Positions 8,797-17,692 of a stretch of DNA of 64,000 nt are shown in pieces. A model generated the notes under the pieces. The model was not told the origin of the DNA. It searched no databases and worked only from the letters and a program-made list of their open reading frames with translations. Every line of letters begins with the position of its first letter. Position 1 is the first letter of the stretch. The position numbers and the translations under genes were made by a program. Source of the stretch: Candidatus Rubneribacter avistercoris (lineage in GTDB: Bacteria; Actinomycetota; Coriobacteriia; Coriobacteriales; Eggerthellaceae); contig DXCU01000103.1 of NCBI GenBank assembly GCA_019115845.1, positions 1-64,000 on the forward strand, written 5' to 3'.

Positions 8797-9369
8797 ATGG
8801 AAGAGAACCGTCTGGGGAAGAAGATCGCCACGCTGCGCGAGGCGCACCACCTGTCGAGCCAAGATCTGGCCGACCGGTGCGGGCTTGACCTCTCGCTCAT
8901 CGAAGGGCTTGAGGCGGGGGAGGTGCCGGCCTCGCTCGCGCCGCTCATCAAGATCACGCGCGCGCTGGGCGTGCGCCTCGGCACCCTCATGGACGACGAC
9001 GAGGACCTGGGCCCTGCCTACATCGACCGCGACCAGATGGCCGAGGTGGAGCGCGCCGCCAGCCTGGAGACCACCTCGGGCGGCGATCTGAGCTACTTCA
9101 GCCTGGCGGCCGGGCGCCCCTCGCGCCACATGGACCCCTTCGTCATCACGGTGGACCCCACGGGCGAGGCCGACCACGAGCTGGTGGGTCATGAGGGCGA
9201 GGAGTGGCTCTACGGCATGGAGGGCTGCATCGAGATAGAGTACGGCAAGGACCTCTACGTGCTGCATCCCGGCGAGAGCATCTACTACGACTCCATCGTG
9301 CCCCACCAGGTGCGCGCCCACGACGGCCAGAAGGCGAAGTTTTTGGCCGTCGTCTATACTCCTATTTAG
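8797..9369 (+). CDS. XRE-family regulator with C-terminal cupin domain
   Basis: A 190-residue cytoplasmic transcription factor. Residues 5-62 form a Cro/C1-type helix-turn-helix (LGKKIATLREAHHLSSQDLA, then a recognition helix before ALGVRLGTLMDDD). Residues 105-190 form a small cupin barrel with HELVGHEGEEWLYGMEG and a closing HPGESIYYDSIVPHQV motif, which normally binds a small ligand or metal. Such fusions control nearby metabolic genes. The next gene is an acyl-CoA synthetase 186 bp away in the same orientation, so it may be the target. The gene ends in a stop codon that is itself part of a hairpin arm of the repeat element at 9368-9510. Its effector is not known. Confidence 0.88.
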   Translation: MEENRLGKKIATLREAHHLSSQDLADRCGLDLSLIEGLEAGEVPASLAPLIKITRALGVRLGTLMDDDEDLGPAYIDRDQMAEVERAASLETTSGGDLSYFSLAAGRPSRHMDPFVITVDPTGEADHELVGHEGEEWLYGMEGCIEIEYGKDLYVLHPGESIYYDSIVPHQVRAHDGQKAKFLAVVYTPI

Positions 9370-9510
9370 TTCCGCTGGTCTGCCGACCAGCGGAACTGCT
9401 CGACGCTGCGAGCGACCGTGGTGCCCAAGATTCGCGCGATCCCGGAAACTCGCGTACCGTGGTACGCGTCGTTTCCGCGATCCCACGAATCTTGGGCACC
9501 ACGGTCGCTC
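9368..9510. repeat. Two-hairpin palindromic repeat element, copy 1
   Basis: First hairpin: 13-bp perfect arms 9368-9380 and 9385-9397, loop TGCC, starting in the TAG stop of the XRE-cupin gene. Then the linker CGACGCTGCG (9401-9410). Second structure: arms of 25 bp, perfect, 9410-9434 and 9486-9510. The inner part remains imperfectly palindromic around GCGTACC/GGTACGC. The same architecture recurs behind infB at 22491-22629. It could serve as a bidirectional terminator or be a small non-autonomous mobile repeat. No other gene lies between 9370 and 9555. Confidence 0.85.
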
Positions 9511-9555
9511 TCGCTGACATACTACGCCATCCTGTGAGAAAGTGCAGGTCAAACA

Positions 9556-11268
9556 ATGAATGATATGCATGCTTCCGCGAACGTTGCAACCTCGTCTGAA
9601 CCCGTCCCGGGCGCTTCCGACTATCCGCTGCATTCGGAAAAGACCATCGGGCGCTACTTCCGCGACCAGGTGGCGGTAGACCCCGACCACGAGTTCGTGG
9701 TGTATCCCGACCGCATGCTGCGCTGGACGTACCGCGACTTCGACGAGCGCACCGACAACCTGGCCCGGGGACTCCTCGCCATCGGCCTTGAACCTGGCGA
9801 CCATCTGGGCGTGTGGGCGCGCAACATCCCCGACTGGCTCACGTTCATGTACGCCACGGCCAAGATAGGCGTGGTCATGGTCACGGTGAACCCCATCTAC
9901 AAAAGCCACGAGCTGGACTATGTGCTCAAGCAGTCCGACATGAAGGCGCTCTGCGTCATCGACGCCTACCGCGACGTGGACTACCTCCAGATCATCCGCG
10001 ATCTTGTGCCCGAGACGCTCACCCAGCCGCGCGGCCATCTTGAGTCCGAGCGCTACCCGTTCCTCAAGCACATCATCTACATGGGGCCGGAGAAGCATCG
10101 CGGCTGCTACAGCGTGCCCGAGCTCATCCTGCTCGGCAGCCACGTGCCCGAAAGCGCGCTCGCGCAGGCCGAGGAGCGCTTCGACAACAACGACGTGGTC
10201 ATGATGCAGTACACCTCCGGCACCACGGGCTTTCCGAAAGGCGTCATGCTCACGCACCGCAATATCTTGAACAACGGCTTTTACATAGGCGAGGGCCAGC
10301 GTTTGGGTGCCAAGGACCGCGTGACGCTGCCCGTGCCGTTTTTCCACTGCTTCGGCTGCGTGCTGGGGGTGATGGCGTGCCTTACGCACCGCTCAACCAT
10401 GATCATCGTGGAGGACTTCGACGCGGGGCTGGTGCTGCAGGCCATCCGCAAGGAGCGCGCCACGGCCGTGTACGGCGTGCCCACCATGTTCATCGCCGAA
10501 CTCAACCATCCCGACTTCGACACGTTCGACCTCACGAGCCTGCGCACGGGCATCATGGCCGGCAGCCCCTGCCCGCCCGAGACCATGCGCGAGGTCATGG
10601 AGCGCATGCACATGCGCGAGATCACCATCTGCTACGGCCTCACCGAGACAAGCCCCGTGTTCACGCAGACGAGCGCCGACGACGACATCGAGCACAAGTG
10701 CGAGACGGTGGGCCGCAAGCACCCGCCGGTGGACGTGCGTGTGATCGATCCGGCCGACGGGCATATCTGCGGTCCGGGCGAGCCGGGGGAGCTGTGCTGC
10801 AAGGGCTACAACGTGATGAAGGGCTACTACAAGATGCCCGAGGAGACGGCCAAGGCCATCGACGCGGACGGCTACCTGCACTCCGGCGACCTCGGCACGG
10901 TGGACGAGGACGGCTACTACCGCGTGACCGGGCGCATCAAGGACATGATCATCCGCGGCGGCGAGAACGTCTACCCACTGGAGGTGGAGAACTTCCTGCT
11001 CACCATGCCCGGCGTGCTGGACGCGCAGGTGGTGGGCATCCCGGATGCGCGCCTCGGCGAGATAGTGGGCGCGTTCATCCGCACGCGCCCCGGGCACGAG
11101 GGCATGACCGAGGAGGACGTGCGCGCCTTCGCCATCCCGCGCATCGCGCGCTACAAGGTGCCCAAGCGCGTGTTCTTCGTGGACGACTTCCCCATGACGC
11201 CGTCGATGAAGGTGCAGAAGTTCAAGCTGCGCGAAATGGCCGAAGAGCTGGTGCGCGCCGGGAAGTAG
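9556..11268 (+). CDS. Acyl-CoA synthetase (AMP-forming fatty acid-CoA ligase)
   Basis: Activates a carboxylic acid to its CoA thioester through an acyl-adenylate, in the cytoplasm. The 570-residue product has the ANL-superfamily signature [11 protein letters not shown] near residue 219. It also has the adenine-binding [11 protein letters not shown] stretch, the hinge region [21 protein letters not shown], and the C-terminal lysine-bearing segment [12 protein letters not shown]. Overall layout resembles medium/long-chain fatty acyl-CoA ligases. The ribosome binding site is weak (GCAGG), and ATG 9565 is an alternative start. It sits downstream of the XRE-cupin regulator and converges on the PucR-type gene with a 24-bp gap. 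Chain length preference cannot be read directly. Confidence 0.88.
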   Translation: MNDMHASANVATSSEPVPGASDYPLHSEKTIGRYFRDQVAVDPDHEFVVYPDRMLRWTYRDFDERTDNLARGLLAIGLEPGDHLGVWARNIPDWLTFMYATAKIGVVMVTVNPIYKSHELDYVLKQSDMKALCVIDAYRDVDYLQIIRDLVPETLTQPRGHLESERYPFLKHIIYMGPEKHRGCYSVPELILLGSHVPESALAQAEERFDNNDVVMMQYTSGTTGFPKGVMLTHRNILNNGFYIGEGQRLGAKDRVTLPVPFFHCFGCVLGVMACLTHRSTMIIVEDFDAGLVLQAIRKERATAVYGVPTMFIAELNHPDFDTFDLTSLRTGIMAGSPCPPETMREVMERMHMREITICYGLTETSPVFTQTSADDDIEHKCETVGRKHPPVDVRVIDPADGHICGPGEPGELCCKGYNVMKGYYKMPEETAKAIDADGYLHSGDLGTVDEDGYYRVTGRIKDMIIRGGENVYPLEVENFLLTMPGVLDAQVVGIPDARLGEIVGAFIRTRPGHEGMTEEDVRAFAIPRIARYKVPKRVFFVDDFPMTPSMKVQKFKLREMAEELVRAGK

Positions 11269-11292
11269 GGGCGCCCCCTTCCGCGTCCCGCC

Positions 11293-12846
11293 TCACGCGA
11301 GCAGCCTGAGGGAGAGCAGCAGCCGCAGAAGGTCGGTGCGCTTGGGACGGAGGCTCTCCAGATCCACGCCGCAGACGGCTTTTATTCGCTTGAGCCGGTA
11401 GGAGAGCGTGTTGCGGTGGACGAACAGCGCCTCGGCGGTGCGCGTGGCGTTGCAGCCGTGCTCGAGGTAGGCGAGCGCCGTGGCCACGTGCTCGGTGCCG
11501 TCGCGCGCGTCGGCCTCCGCAAGCGCCGTCGCGGCGGGGTCGAGCAGCCAGGACAGGTCCGCGTCCGCGGAGAGCCTTCGCCGCACGTCCTCGAGCCAGC
11601 AGTCGTCGTAGAAGCGCATGGCCGTGGTCAGAAACCGGTCGGAGACCTCGGGGTCGATGCGGTCGTAGGCGAAGGCGGCCTGGTCGGCGGTCGCGCGCAG
11701 GCGGGAGAAATCGTCCGAAAGCGACGAGAAGCCCGCGAGGAACCTCGGCTCGCCGCATTGCGCGTCCGCGGGCCGGAGGTTGTCGCGGAAGCGCGCGAGG
11801 GGGTAGTCGGCGTCGCGGGCTATCATGAGGTGCGCGTCCCCGTCCTCCACGAAACGGGCGAGGGGGTAGGTCTCGGCTATGCGGCGCTCCGCTTGCAGAT
11901 GGGGCCCTTGGCCGCTTGAGGCGCTCGCCTCCGAGAAGCGCACGACGTAGTGGGCGTCGCGCGGCGCCCAGCCCATCTCGGCCAGCCCGTACTCGAGCAC
12001 GCGCGGGCGCACCGCGTTGCCGGCGACAAGCTCCTGAAGCGGCCCCATGGCCGAGTTCGCTATCTGGGGGTAGGCCCGGCGGGGCAGGATGAGCGCCAGA
12101 AGGTCGCCCACGTAGTCGGCCAGCGCGAGATCGGCCGGCCCCAAAGGCGCGTTCACGTCCACAAGCTCGAAGCACCCGTGGTACTGGCCGTCCGCGATCA
12201 GGTTGCGGACGAGGTAGGTGCGCTCGCTCGCCTCCCCTCCGGGGACCAGGTAGGCCCGCTCGCAGCGAAACGCGTTCTTCGAGCTTCTCATCCAGGTGTC
12301 GAAGTAGACCTCGGTGGGGCACACGCCCGTCTCGATGGCGGGCGTCCAGAACGGGTCGCGGAAGCCGGCGGGCAGGCGGCCGGCCGTCAGCACGTAGTAA
12401 AGCGCCGAGTCCGACAGCATGAGGGGGTTGGAAAACATCGCCGCCGCAGCGTCGAACACCTCCTGCAAAGGCGCATCGCGGGCCATGGCCTCCAGCACCG
12501 ATTCGGACCACGCGTCCAGCCTCATGCGCCATTCCAGCAGGCGCTCCACCAGCTCCCGCTCGTCCGGCGGGCAGGCGCGGGCGGGCAGGAAGGCGGCGGG
12601 CAGCCCCCGTCCGTCCGGCTCCCCCTCCGATCCGGTCACAAGGAACGACCCGCCGCCCTCCCACGCCTTCGCGTCGAGGGCGGCGAAGGCCCCGGCCCCT
12701 ATGACGAACAGGCTCGTCGCCCGCGGGCGGCTTTTCGGCCCGTGCTCCTCCACGCGGTCGAGCGAAAGCGCGGAGTCGTGCTCGAAGCGCTTGACGGGGT
12801 CCAGGTCGGCAAGCTCGGCGCATGCGAGGTCGAGGTTGAACTTCAC
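11293..12846 (-). CDS. PucR-type helix-turn-helix transcriptional regulator
   Basis: Regulator of 517 residues. The last 60 residues form the PucR/CdaR C-terminal helix-turn-helix: ATALAYLEHGCNATRTAEAL, then HRNTLSYRLKRIKAVCG, which is the family hallmark. The long N-terminal part has no recognised catalytic motif and probably senses a signal. GTG 12846 is chosen because AAGGAGG lies 7-8 bases upstream; a longer ATG frame starts in low-complexity sequence. The gene is divergent from the molybdoenzyme operon at 13087, making that operon its likely target. The family usually acts as activator of catabolic genes. Confidence 0.85.
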   Translation of the reverse strand: MKFNLDLACAELADLDPVKRFEHDSALSLDRVEEHGPKSRPRATSLFVIGAGAFAALDAKAWEGGGSFLVTGSEGEPDGRGLPAAFLPARACPPDERELVERLLEWRMRLDAWSESVLEAMARDAPLQEVFDAAAAMFSNPLMLSDSALYYVLTAGRLPAGFRDPFWTPAIETGVCPTEVYFDTWMRSSKNAFRCERAYLVPGGEASERTYLVRNLIADGQYHGCFELVDVNAPLGPADLALADYVGDLLALILPRRAYPQIANSAMGPLQELVAGNAVRPRVLEYGLAEMGWAPRDAHYVVRFSEASASSGQGPHLQAERRIAETYPLARFVEDGDAHLMIARDADYPLARFRDNLRPADAQCGEPRFLAGFSSLSDDFSRLRATADQAAFAYDRIDPEVSDRFLTTAMRFYDDCWLEDVRRRLSADADLSWLLDPAATALAEADARDGTEHVATALAYLEHGCNATRTAEALFVHRNTLSYRLKRIKAVCGVDLESLRPKRTDLLRLLLSLRLLA

Positions 12847-12946
12847 GAGGCGGCCTCCTTCGGGCGGCTGCGCGCAGGGCGGCGGGCGGCCTGCGCGGGA
12901 GGGGGGCGGTGTCGGCGGGCGCCGATCCGCATGCTCAATCAGGTGA

Positions 12947-12974
12947 ATCTTACCTCGTTGTTCAAAATGCACAA
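12947..12974 (-). promoter_or_regulatory. Candidate promoter of the PucR-type gene
   Basis: On the minus strand TTGTGC (12969-12974) and TAAGAT (12947-12952) are 16 bp apart, about 100 bp before the GTG start. The local sequence is AT-richer than its surroundings. Confidence 0.45.
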
Positions 12975-13006
12975 GAGGGGCGCGGGCAATTTCGGCCGAT
13001 GGGACG

Positions 13007-13035
13007 ATGACGGCCGAATCTCGCCTGCTTACACT
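13007..13035 (+). promoter_or_regulatory. Candidate promoter of the first molybdoenzyme operon
   Basis: ATGACG (13007-13012) and TACACT (13030-13035) are 17 bp apart, 51 bp before the ATG at 13087. A strong AGAAGGAGAGG ribosome binding site follows. Confidence 0.45.
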
Positions 13036-13086
13036 GTCCGGCGGCGAACTCTAAGCAACGAGCGAAACGAAGAGAAGGAGAGGCGC

Positions 13087-15498
13087 ATGGATCTGACGAG
13101 GCGCAGGTTCCTCGCGGGGTCGCTGGCCGCGTGCGGGGCCGCTGCGACGGCGGGCATGCTCTCGGCCGACGGCTGGCTCGCGCCGACGAAGGCGTACGCG
13201 GGCATCGGCCCGGCGGGCGAGTCGAAGGTCGCCTATGACGAGGAGCGCATCGCGTGCACGTACCACCAGGAGCATTGCGGCGGCATGTGCCCTTTGCGCT
13301 GCACGGTGCGCGACGGCCGCCTGGTGAAGGTGGAGCCGAACCACTGCGTTGACGACCGCTACGAGACCATCTGCCTGAAGGGCATCTCCGAGGTCCAACA
13401 TATCTACGGCGCGGGCCGCGTGCAGACGCCCCTCAAGCGGACCGGCGAGCGCGGCGCGAACGAATTCGTGCAGGTGAGCTGGGACGAGGCCCTTGACGAC
13501 ATCGTGGCCAAGATCCAGGAGATCCAGGCGCGCGATGGCAAGGACGCCGTCATGGTGACGGCGTCGAGCGAGGCGAACTTCCCGTTTCTCGCCGCCGTGC
13601 TCGGCGCGCAGACCGGTGGCAACACCGGCATCGACGTGGGCACGGGCAACGGCCTGGACCCCGCCATCGGCTTCGGCGGCGGCTACGCCATGGCCACGGG
13701 CGAGGCGCGCGACTGGGTGAACGCGCGCATGGTGCTCACCGTGGGCAGCAACTTCTGCGAGTCCAGCCTGCCGCAGGTGCGCCTGTTCTTCGAGGCCAAG
13801 GAGGCCGGCGCGAAGATGGTCGTGGTCGATCCGCACTTCTCCACCACGGCCGGCAAGGCCGACGAGTGGGTGCCCATCGAGCCTGGCACCGACGCGGCGC
13901 TGTTTCTGGCCATGACGAGCGTGGTGCTTGACGAGGGCCTGGCCGACGAGGAGTTCATGCGGCTGCACACGTCGCTGCCCTACCTTGTGGACGACAAGGG
14001 CGCGCTCGTGCGCGACCACGCCGCCGACCCGGCGGCCGAGCAGCCCGAGACGGGCGATGAGAACCCTTACCTCGTCATCGACTCGGCCACGGGCGCGGTC
14101 GCGGCCTACAACCAGGCGGGCGTCGTGCCCGCGCTCTCTGGCGCCGCCGAGGTCAAGGGCGCGAAATGCCGCACGGCCTACGACCTGCTCGTCGAGGGCC
14201 AGAAGGACTGCACCCCGGAGTGGGCCGCGGGCGTCACGGGCATCCCCGCCGACAAGATCGTCGAGCTTGCCCGCGCCTACGCTGAAGGCCCCTCGACCAT
14301 CGCGCTTGGCTGGGGCGGCAACGACAAGATCTCGAACGCCGACGTCGCGGGCCATGCGGCTGCGGTGCTGGCCGGCGTCACCGGCAACGTCTGCAAGCCC
14401 GGCGCCAACATCGGCGTGTTCGTGGGCGGCTGCTGGAACGGCCGCTCCACGACGCTCGGCGCGTGGGAGCTGCCCGAGGGGATGGAAAGCGCGACCGACG
14501 AGATGGCCGCCTACGACATGCGCGACAAGCCCAACAAGGTGAAGGCCTATATCTGCTGCGGCGACTTCATGGCGCAGCACTTCGCCAACATGTCCAAGAC
14601 CGAGGACTGGGCGCGCTCGCTCGAGCTCATCGTGTCCATCGACCCCTACTTCACCGAGGGCGCGAAGTGGGCTGACTACGTGCTGCCGGCCACGACCCGT
14701 TTCGAGCTGGACGCCCCGGTGGGCAACGCGAAGGTGGGCTACAACCAGGTCGTGCTGCAGAACAAGGTCATCGACCCGCTGTTCGAGTCCAAGACCGACT
14801 TCTGGATCCAGAAGGAGTTCGCGCGCCGCCTGGGCGTCGCGGACGCGCTGCCGAAGGACTCCGTCGAGATGGTGGAGGCCCAGATCAGCGGCGCGGAGGA
14901 CCCCGAGATCGCCTCCCTCACCATCGATCGGATCAACGACGAGGGCAACGGCGCCTGGCCCGTCCCCGGCATTGAGGAGCCGCGCCAGGAGTTCGCCGAC
15001 CTCGTCTTCGCCACGCCGTCGGGCCGTTTGGACCTCTACTACGAGAACCTGGCCCCCTACGGCCAGGCCCTGCCCCAGTGGGAGGCCCCGAACGAGGCGT
15101 ACCAGGGAAATCCCAAGCGCGCCGAGTACCCGCTGCAGCTGGCCAACGTCCGCACGCGCTTCCATATTCACAACCAGTTCAACGACGCGCTGTGGATCCA
15201 GCAGTACTTCGAGCCCACGCTTGACGCGAACCCCGGCGACCTCGAGGCGCGCGGCCTGGCCACCGGCGATGAGGTGGAGGTGTTCAACGACCGCGGGAGC
15301 TTCGCCGTGCGCGTGCACGCCAACCCCGCCATCCGCTCGGGCTCGGTGCGCCTCTGCGAGGGCGCCACGGCCGACTACCTGGCGCGCGGCAACATGCAGT
15401 CCGTCACGAACGACGCGCAGGTCGATCGCGGATCCGAGCTCCTCTGCGGGCCGGTCATCCCGTTCTCCGACACGCTCGTCGAGATCAAGAAAGCGTAG
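13087..15498 (+). CDS. Molybdopterin oxidoreductase catalytic subunit (DMSO reductase superfamily)
   Basis: Catalytic subunit of an exported molybdenum or tungsten enzyme, 803 residues. It starts with a Tat signal (TRRRFLAGS) with a probable cleavage after AYA near residue 38. The 4Fe-4S cluster next to the cofactor is supplied by Cys64, Cys68, Cys72 and Cys96. The bis-molybdopterin-binding stretches include SEANFPFLAAVLG, VVVDPHFSTTAGKADEWVPI and the C-terminal DEVEVFNDRGSFAVRV. The protein fold predicts transfer of oxygen or sulphur, or a related two-electron reduction. It is followed within 10 bp by its ferredoxin subunit and then by a membrane anchor, a PsrABC/DmsABC-type layout. The substrate cannot be deduced; DMSO, polysulfide, thiosulfate or an organic catechol are all used by relatives. 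Confidence 0.92.
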   Translation: MDLTRRRFLAGSLAACGAAATAGMLSADGWLAPTKAYAGIGPAGESKVAYDEERIACTYHQEHCGGMCPLRCTVRDGRLVKVEPNHCVDDRYETICLKGISEVQHIYGAGRVQTPLKRTGERGANEFVQVSWDEALDDIVAKIQEIQARDGKDAVMVTASSEANFPFLAAVLGAQTGGNTGIDVGTGNGLDPAIGFGGGYAMATGEARDWVNARMVLTVGSNFCESSLPQVRLFFEAKEAGAKMVVVDPHFSTTAGKADEWVPIEPGTDAALFLAMTSVVLDEGLADEEFMRLHTSLPYLVDDKGALVRDHAADPAAEQPETGDENPYLVIDSATGAVAAYNQAGVVPALSGAAEVKGAKCRTAYDLLVEGQKDCTPEWAAGVTGIPADKIVELARAYAEGPSTIALGWGGNDKISNADVAGHAAAVLAGVTGNVCKPGANIGVFVGGCWNGRSTTLGAWELPEGMESATDEMAAYDMRDKPNKVKAYICCGDFMAQHFANMSKTEDWARSLELIVSIDPYFTEGAKWADYVLPATTRFELDAPVGNAKVGYNQVVLQNKVIDPLFESKTDFWIQKEFARRLGVADALPKDSVEMVEAQISGAEDPEIASLTIDRINDEGNGAWPVPGIEEPRQEFADLVFATPSGRLDLYYENLAPYGQALPQWEAPNEAYQGNPKRAEYPLQLANVRTRFHIHNQFNDALWIQQYFEPTLDANPGDLEARGLATGDEVEVFNDRGSFAVRVHANPAIRSGSVRLCEGATADYLARGNMQSVTNDAQVDRGSELLCGPVIPFSDTLVEIKKA

Positions 15499-15508
15499 GT
15501 GACAAGGC

Positions 15509-16129
15509 ATGACGAGACTGTCCATCGCCATCAACCTGGACCGTTGCGTGGGCTGCCACACCTGCGCCAACGCGTGCAAGATGCAGAACAACGTGCCCAT
15601 GGGCATGCTCTGGAACCGCATCCTCACCAAGGACTGCGACGTCATAGACGGCGCGGTGGGGGAGTACCCCAACCTCAAGCGCGTGTACCTGCCCGTGCAA
15701 TGCCAGCACTGCGAGACGGCGGCGTGCCAGAAGGTATGCCCCACCGGCGCCACGTACAAAGACGGTTTGGGCCGTGTCGAGATCGACTACGGCAAGTGCA
15801 TAGGCTGCCGCATGTGCATGGCGGCCTGCCCCTACAACGCGCGTGTGTTCAACTGGGAGGACCCGTCGCGCGAACCCGGCTTCGACTACGGCGACTCGCG
15901 CGTGCCCGTGCGCGTCAAGGGCGTGGCCGAGAAGTGCACGCTGTGCAAGGAGCGCACCGACGAGGGCGACCTCCCCATGTGCGTGCGCGTGTGCCCGGCC
16001 CGCGCGCGCACCTTCGGCGACCTCGACGATCCCGAAAGCGAGATCTCGAAGCTTGCCCTGTCCGCCAAAGCGGGCCATCTGCTGGAGGAGAAGGGGACGC
16101 ATCCCCAGCTCTTCTACGTCGGACTCTGA
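15509..16129 (+). CDS. Four-cluster ferredoxin subunit of molybdoenzyme (DmsB/PsrB-like)
   Basis: Electron-transfer subunit, 206 residues, linking membrane anchor and catalytic subunit. Four cysteine groups that each help bind [4Fe-4S] clusters are visible: CVGCHTCANAC (residues 13-23), CQHCETAACQKVCP, CIGCRMCMAACP and CTLCKER...CVRVCP. There is no signal peptide, as expected for a subunit carried across by the Tat signal of its partner. The ATG is 10 bp after the catalytic gene's stop, with AGGTGACAAGG as the binding site, and the NrfD-like gene follows 62 bp later. The arrangement is diagnostic for complex iron-sulphur molybdoenzymes. Confidence 0.92.
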   Translation: MTRLSIAINLDRCVGCHTCANACKMQNNVPMGMLWNRILTKDCDVIDGAVGEYPNLKRVYLPVQCQHCETAACQKVCPTGATYKDGLGRVEIDYGKCIGCRMCMAACPYNARVFNWEDPSREPGFDYGDSRVPVRVKGVAEKCTLCKERTDEGDLPMCVRVCPARARTFGDLDDPESEISKLALSAKAGHLLEEKGTHPQLFYVGL

Positions 16130-16191
16130 CGTTTCGTCGGCCTGACGGCCGCCAAGCTACGCCAACCTGGGGGTCAAGGAAGGAAACCCTT

Positions 16192-17403
16192 ATGCAGTTA
16201 ACGAAAACCTACAAGATCGCGTTCGCCGTGTTGGGCGCGCTCGTCGCGCTCGGCGTGGGCGCGTACGTCAGCCAGTTCGTCGGCGGCCTCGGCGTCACCG
16301 GCATGTCCAACGGCACGTCGTGGGGCCTCTACATCGCCAGCTTCATGTTCTTCGTGGGGCTTTCGGCCGGCGGCCTCATCGTGGCGTCCTCCGCGTCCAT
16401 CTTCCATGTGACCGAGTACAAGAAGGTGGCCCTGCCCGCCATCATCGTGTCGCTCATCTGCATCTGCATCGCCGGTGCGTTCGTGCTCATCGACCTCGGC
16501 GGCATCGTGCGCATCCTGAACCTGTTCGCGTCGCCGAACTTCGTCTCGCCGCTTCTGTGGGACATCTGCGTCATCACCACGTATCTGGTCATCAACCTTA
16601 TCTACCTGCGTTTCATGACCTCGAAGAAGCCGGGCGCCAAAGAGAAGGTGGCCATCGTGTCGCGCTTCGCGCTGCCCGTCGCCATCCTCGTGCACTCCGT
16701 GACCGCCTGGATCTTCGGCTTGCAGATCGCCCGCGAGGGCTGGTACTCCACCATCATGGCGCCGCTGTTCGTGGCGTCGGCCATGGACTCGGGCCTGGCG
16801 CTTTTGCTGCTGTCGCTCATCTGGATGAACCGCGCCAAGGTGTTCGCCACCTCCAGGAAGCTCATCGCGAACCTGGCCGGCCTTCTGGCCGTGTGCATCG
16901 CCGTGGACGGCTACATGGTGGGCTGCGAGGTGCTCACCATGGCCTACCCCGGCACCGACATGGGTTCGGCCGTGCTTGCCCAGATGACCTCCGGCGCCAC
17001 CGCGCCCTTCTTCTGGATCGAGGTCGTCGTGGGCGTCATCGTGCCGTTTTGCATCCTTGTGTTCGCCAAGAACCGCCGTCGCACGGGCCTTGTCGCGCTT
17101 GCGTGCGGCGGCGTGGTGATAGGCGTGTTCTGCAAGCGTATTTGGCTTCTGTTCACCAGCTTCATCTACCCCAACGTGTCCGGCGCGCCGGGCCTCATCG
17201 CGGGGTCGAGCGCTTCGCGCGGCGCCGGCGGCATGGACGGTTGGGCGGTGGCCAGTTCGTACGCGCCCTCGGTCAACGAGGTGCTCATCGTCGTGGGCAT
17301 GGTCGCGCTCGGCATTTTGGCGTTTCTCGTGCTCGGCAAGCTTTTGCTGAGCTACGATCCCGCCCAGGCCGCCGACGACGACGCGGACGCAAAGGCGCGC
17401 TGA
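16192..17403 (+). CDS. NrfD/PsrC-type membrane anchor subunit
   Basis: Quinol-interacting membrane subunit of the molybdoenzyme, 403 residues. Eight to ten hydrophobic helices are apparent, beginning IAFAVLGALVALGVG and ending with ILIVVGMVALGILAFLVLG. The segment SWGLYIASFMFFVGLSAGG is a recognisable NrfD family feature. The start at 16192 is preceded by AAGGAAGG and yields an N-terminus that enters the first helix within seven residues; an upstream extension of the frame overlaps the ferredoxin gene and is not used. It ends the operon. It should pass electrons from menaquinol to the ferredoxin subunit, with catalysis on the outer side. Confidence 0.9.
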   Translation: MQLTKTYKIAFAVLGALVALGVGAYVSQFVGGLGVTGMSNGTSWGLYIASFMFFVGLSAGGLIVASSASIFHVTEYKKVALPAIIVSLICICIAGAFVLIDLGGIVRILNLFASPNFVSPLLWDICVITTYLVINLIYLRFMTSKKPGAKEKVAIVSRFALPVAILVHSVTAWIFGLQIAREGWYSTIMAPLFVASAMDSGLALLLLSLIWMNRAKVFATSRKLIANLAGLLAVCIAVDGYMVGCEVLTMAYPGTDMGSAVLAQMTSGATAPFFWIEVVVGVIVPFCILVFAKNRRRTGLVALACGGVVIGVFCKRIWLLFTSFIYPNVSGAPGLIAGSSASRGAGGMDGWAVASSYAPSVNEVLIVVGMVALGILAFLVLGKLLLSYDPAQAADDDADAKAR

Positions 17404-17414
17404 GGCCGCGCGCG

Positions 17415-17442
17415 GGCGGGCCGGCCGTCGCGCCGGCCCGCC
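17415..17442 (+). terminator. GC-rich hairpin behind the molybdoenzyme operon
   Basis: A perfect 11-bp stem (17415-17425 with 17432-17442) starts 12 bp after the stop codon. No T-run follows, so it may be a rho-assisted or stabilising structure. Confidence 0.4.
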
Positions 17443-17505
17443 TGGCCCGCCCGTCCAAACGCGCGCCCAAATGTGGGGAACTTGCGGGCGGGGATGCGCC
17501 CGCGC

Positions 17506-17534
17506 TAGGCAAACGGCCTTGGGTGTGGTATAAA
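17506..17534 (+). promoter_or_regulatory. Promoter of the rimP-nusA-infB operon
   Basis: TAGGCA (17506-17511) and TATAAA (17529-17534) are 17 bp apart. Transcription would begin near 17541, leaving a leader of about 150 bases that contains the hairpin at 17591-17614. Confidence 0.65.
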
Positions 17535-17590
17535 AGCAAGGCAACGCAGCGGCATGCGGGCGCCGCACGCACCATACTTTCGACGCATGA

Positions 17591-17623
17591 GAAAGTGGGC
17601 TTGTTCCCGCTTTCTTTGTTTGT
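17591..17623 (+). terminator. Leader attenuator-like hairpin before rimP
   Basis: A 9-bp stem (17591-17599 with 17606-17614, one G-T pair) closes on CTTGTT and is followed by TTTGTTTGT. It looks like an intrinsic terminator placed between promoter and first gene, so read-through would set expression of the translation operon. NusA, encoded in the operon, acts on such hairpins, which makes autoregulation a reasonable hypothesis. Confidence 0.6.
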
Positions 17624-17692
17624 AAGGGCCTCACCCCGCGCGGCGGGGGGCGGGCCGAAGAGACGGGGTCCGGACGGAGAAGGAGGACGCAC

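Noticed and set aside
12419..12946. A 175-codon plus-strand frame inside the PucR-type gene
   Set aside because: Antisense to the regulator, Ser/Arg-rich translation, no start signal.
13051..15759. A 902-codon minus-strand frame opposite the first molybdoenzyme gene
   Set aside because: It mirrors the codon pattern of the recognised gene and contains no domain signature or ribosome binding site at its start.
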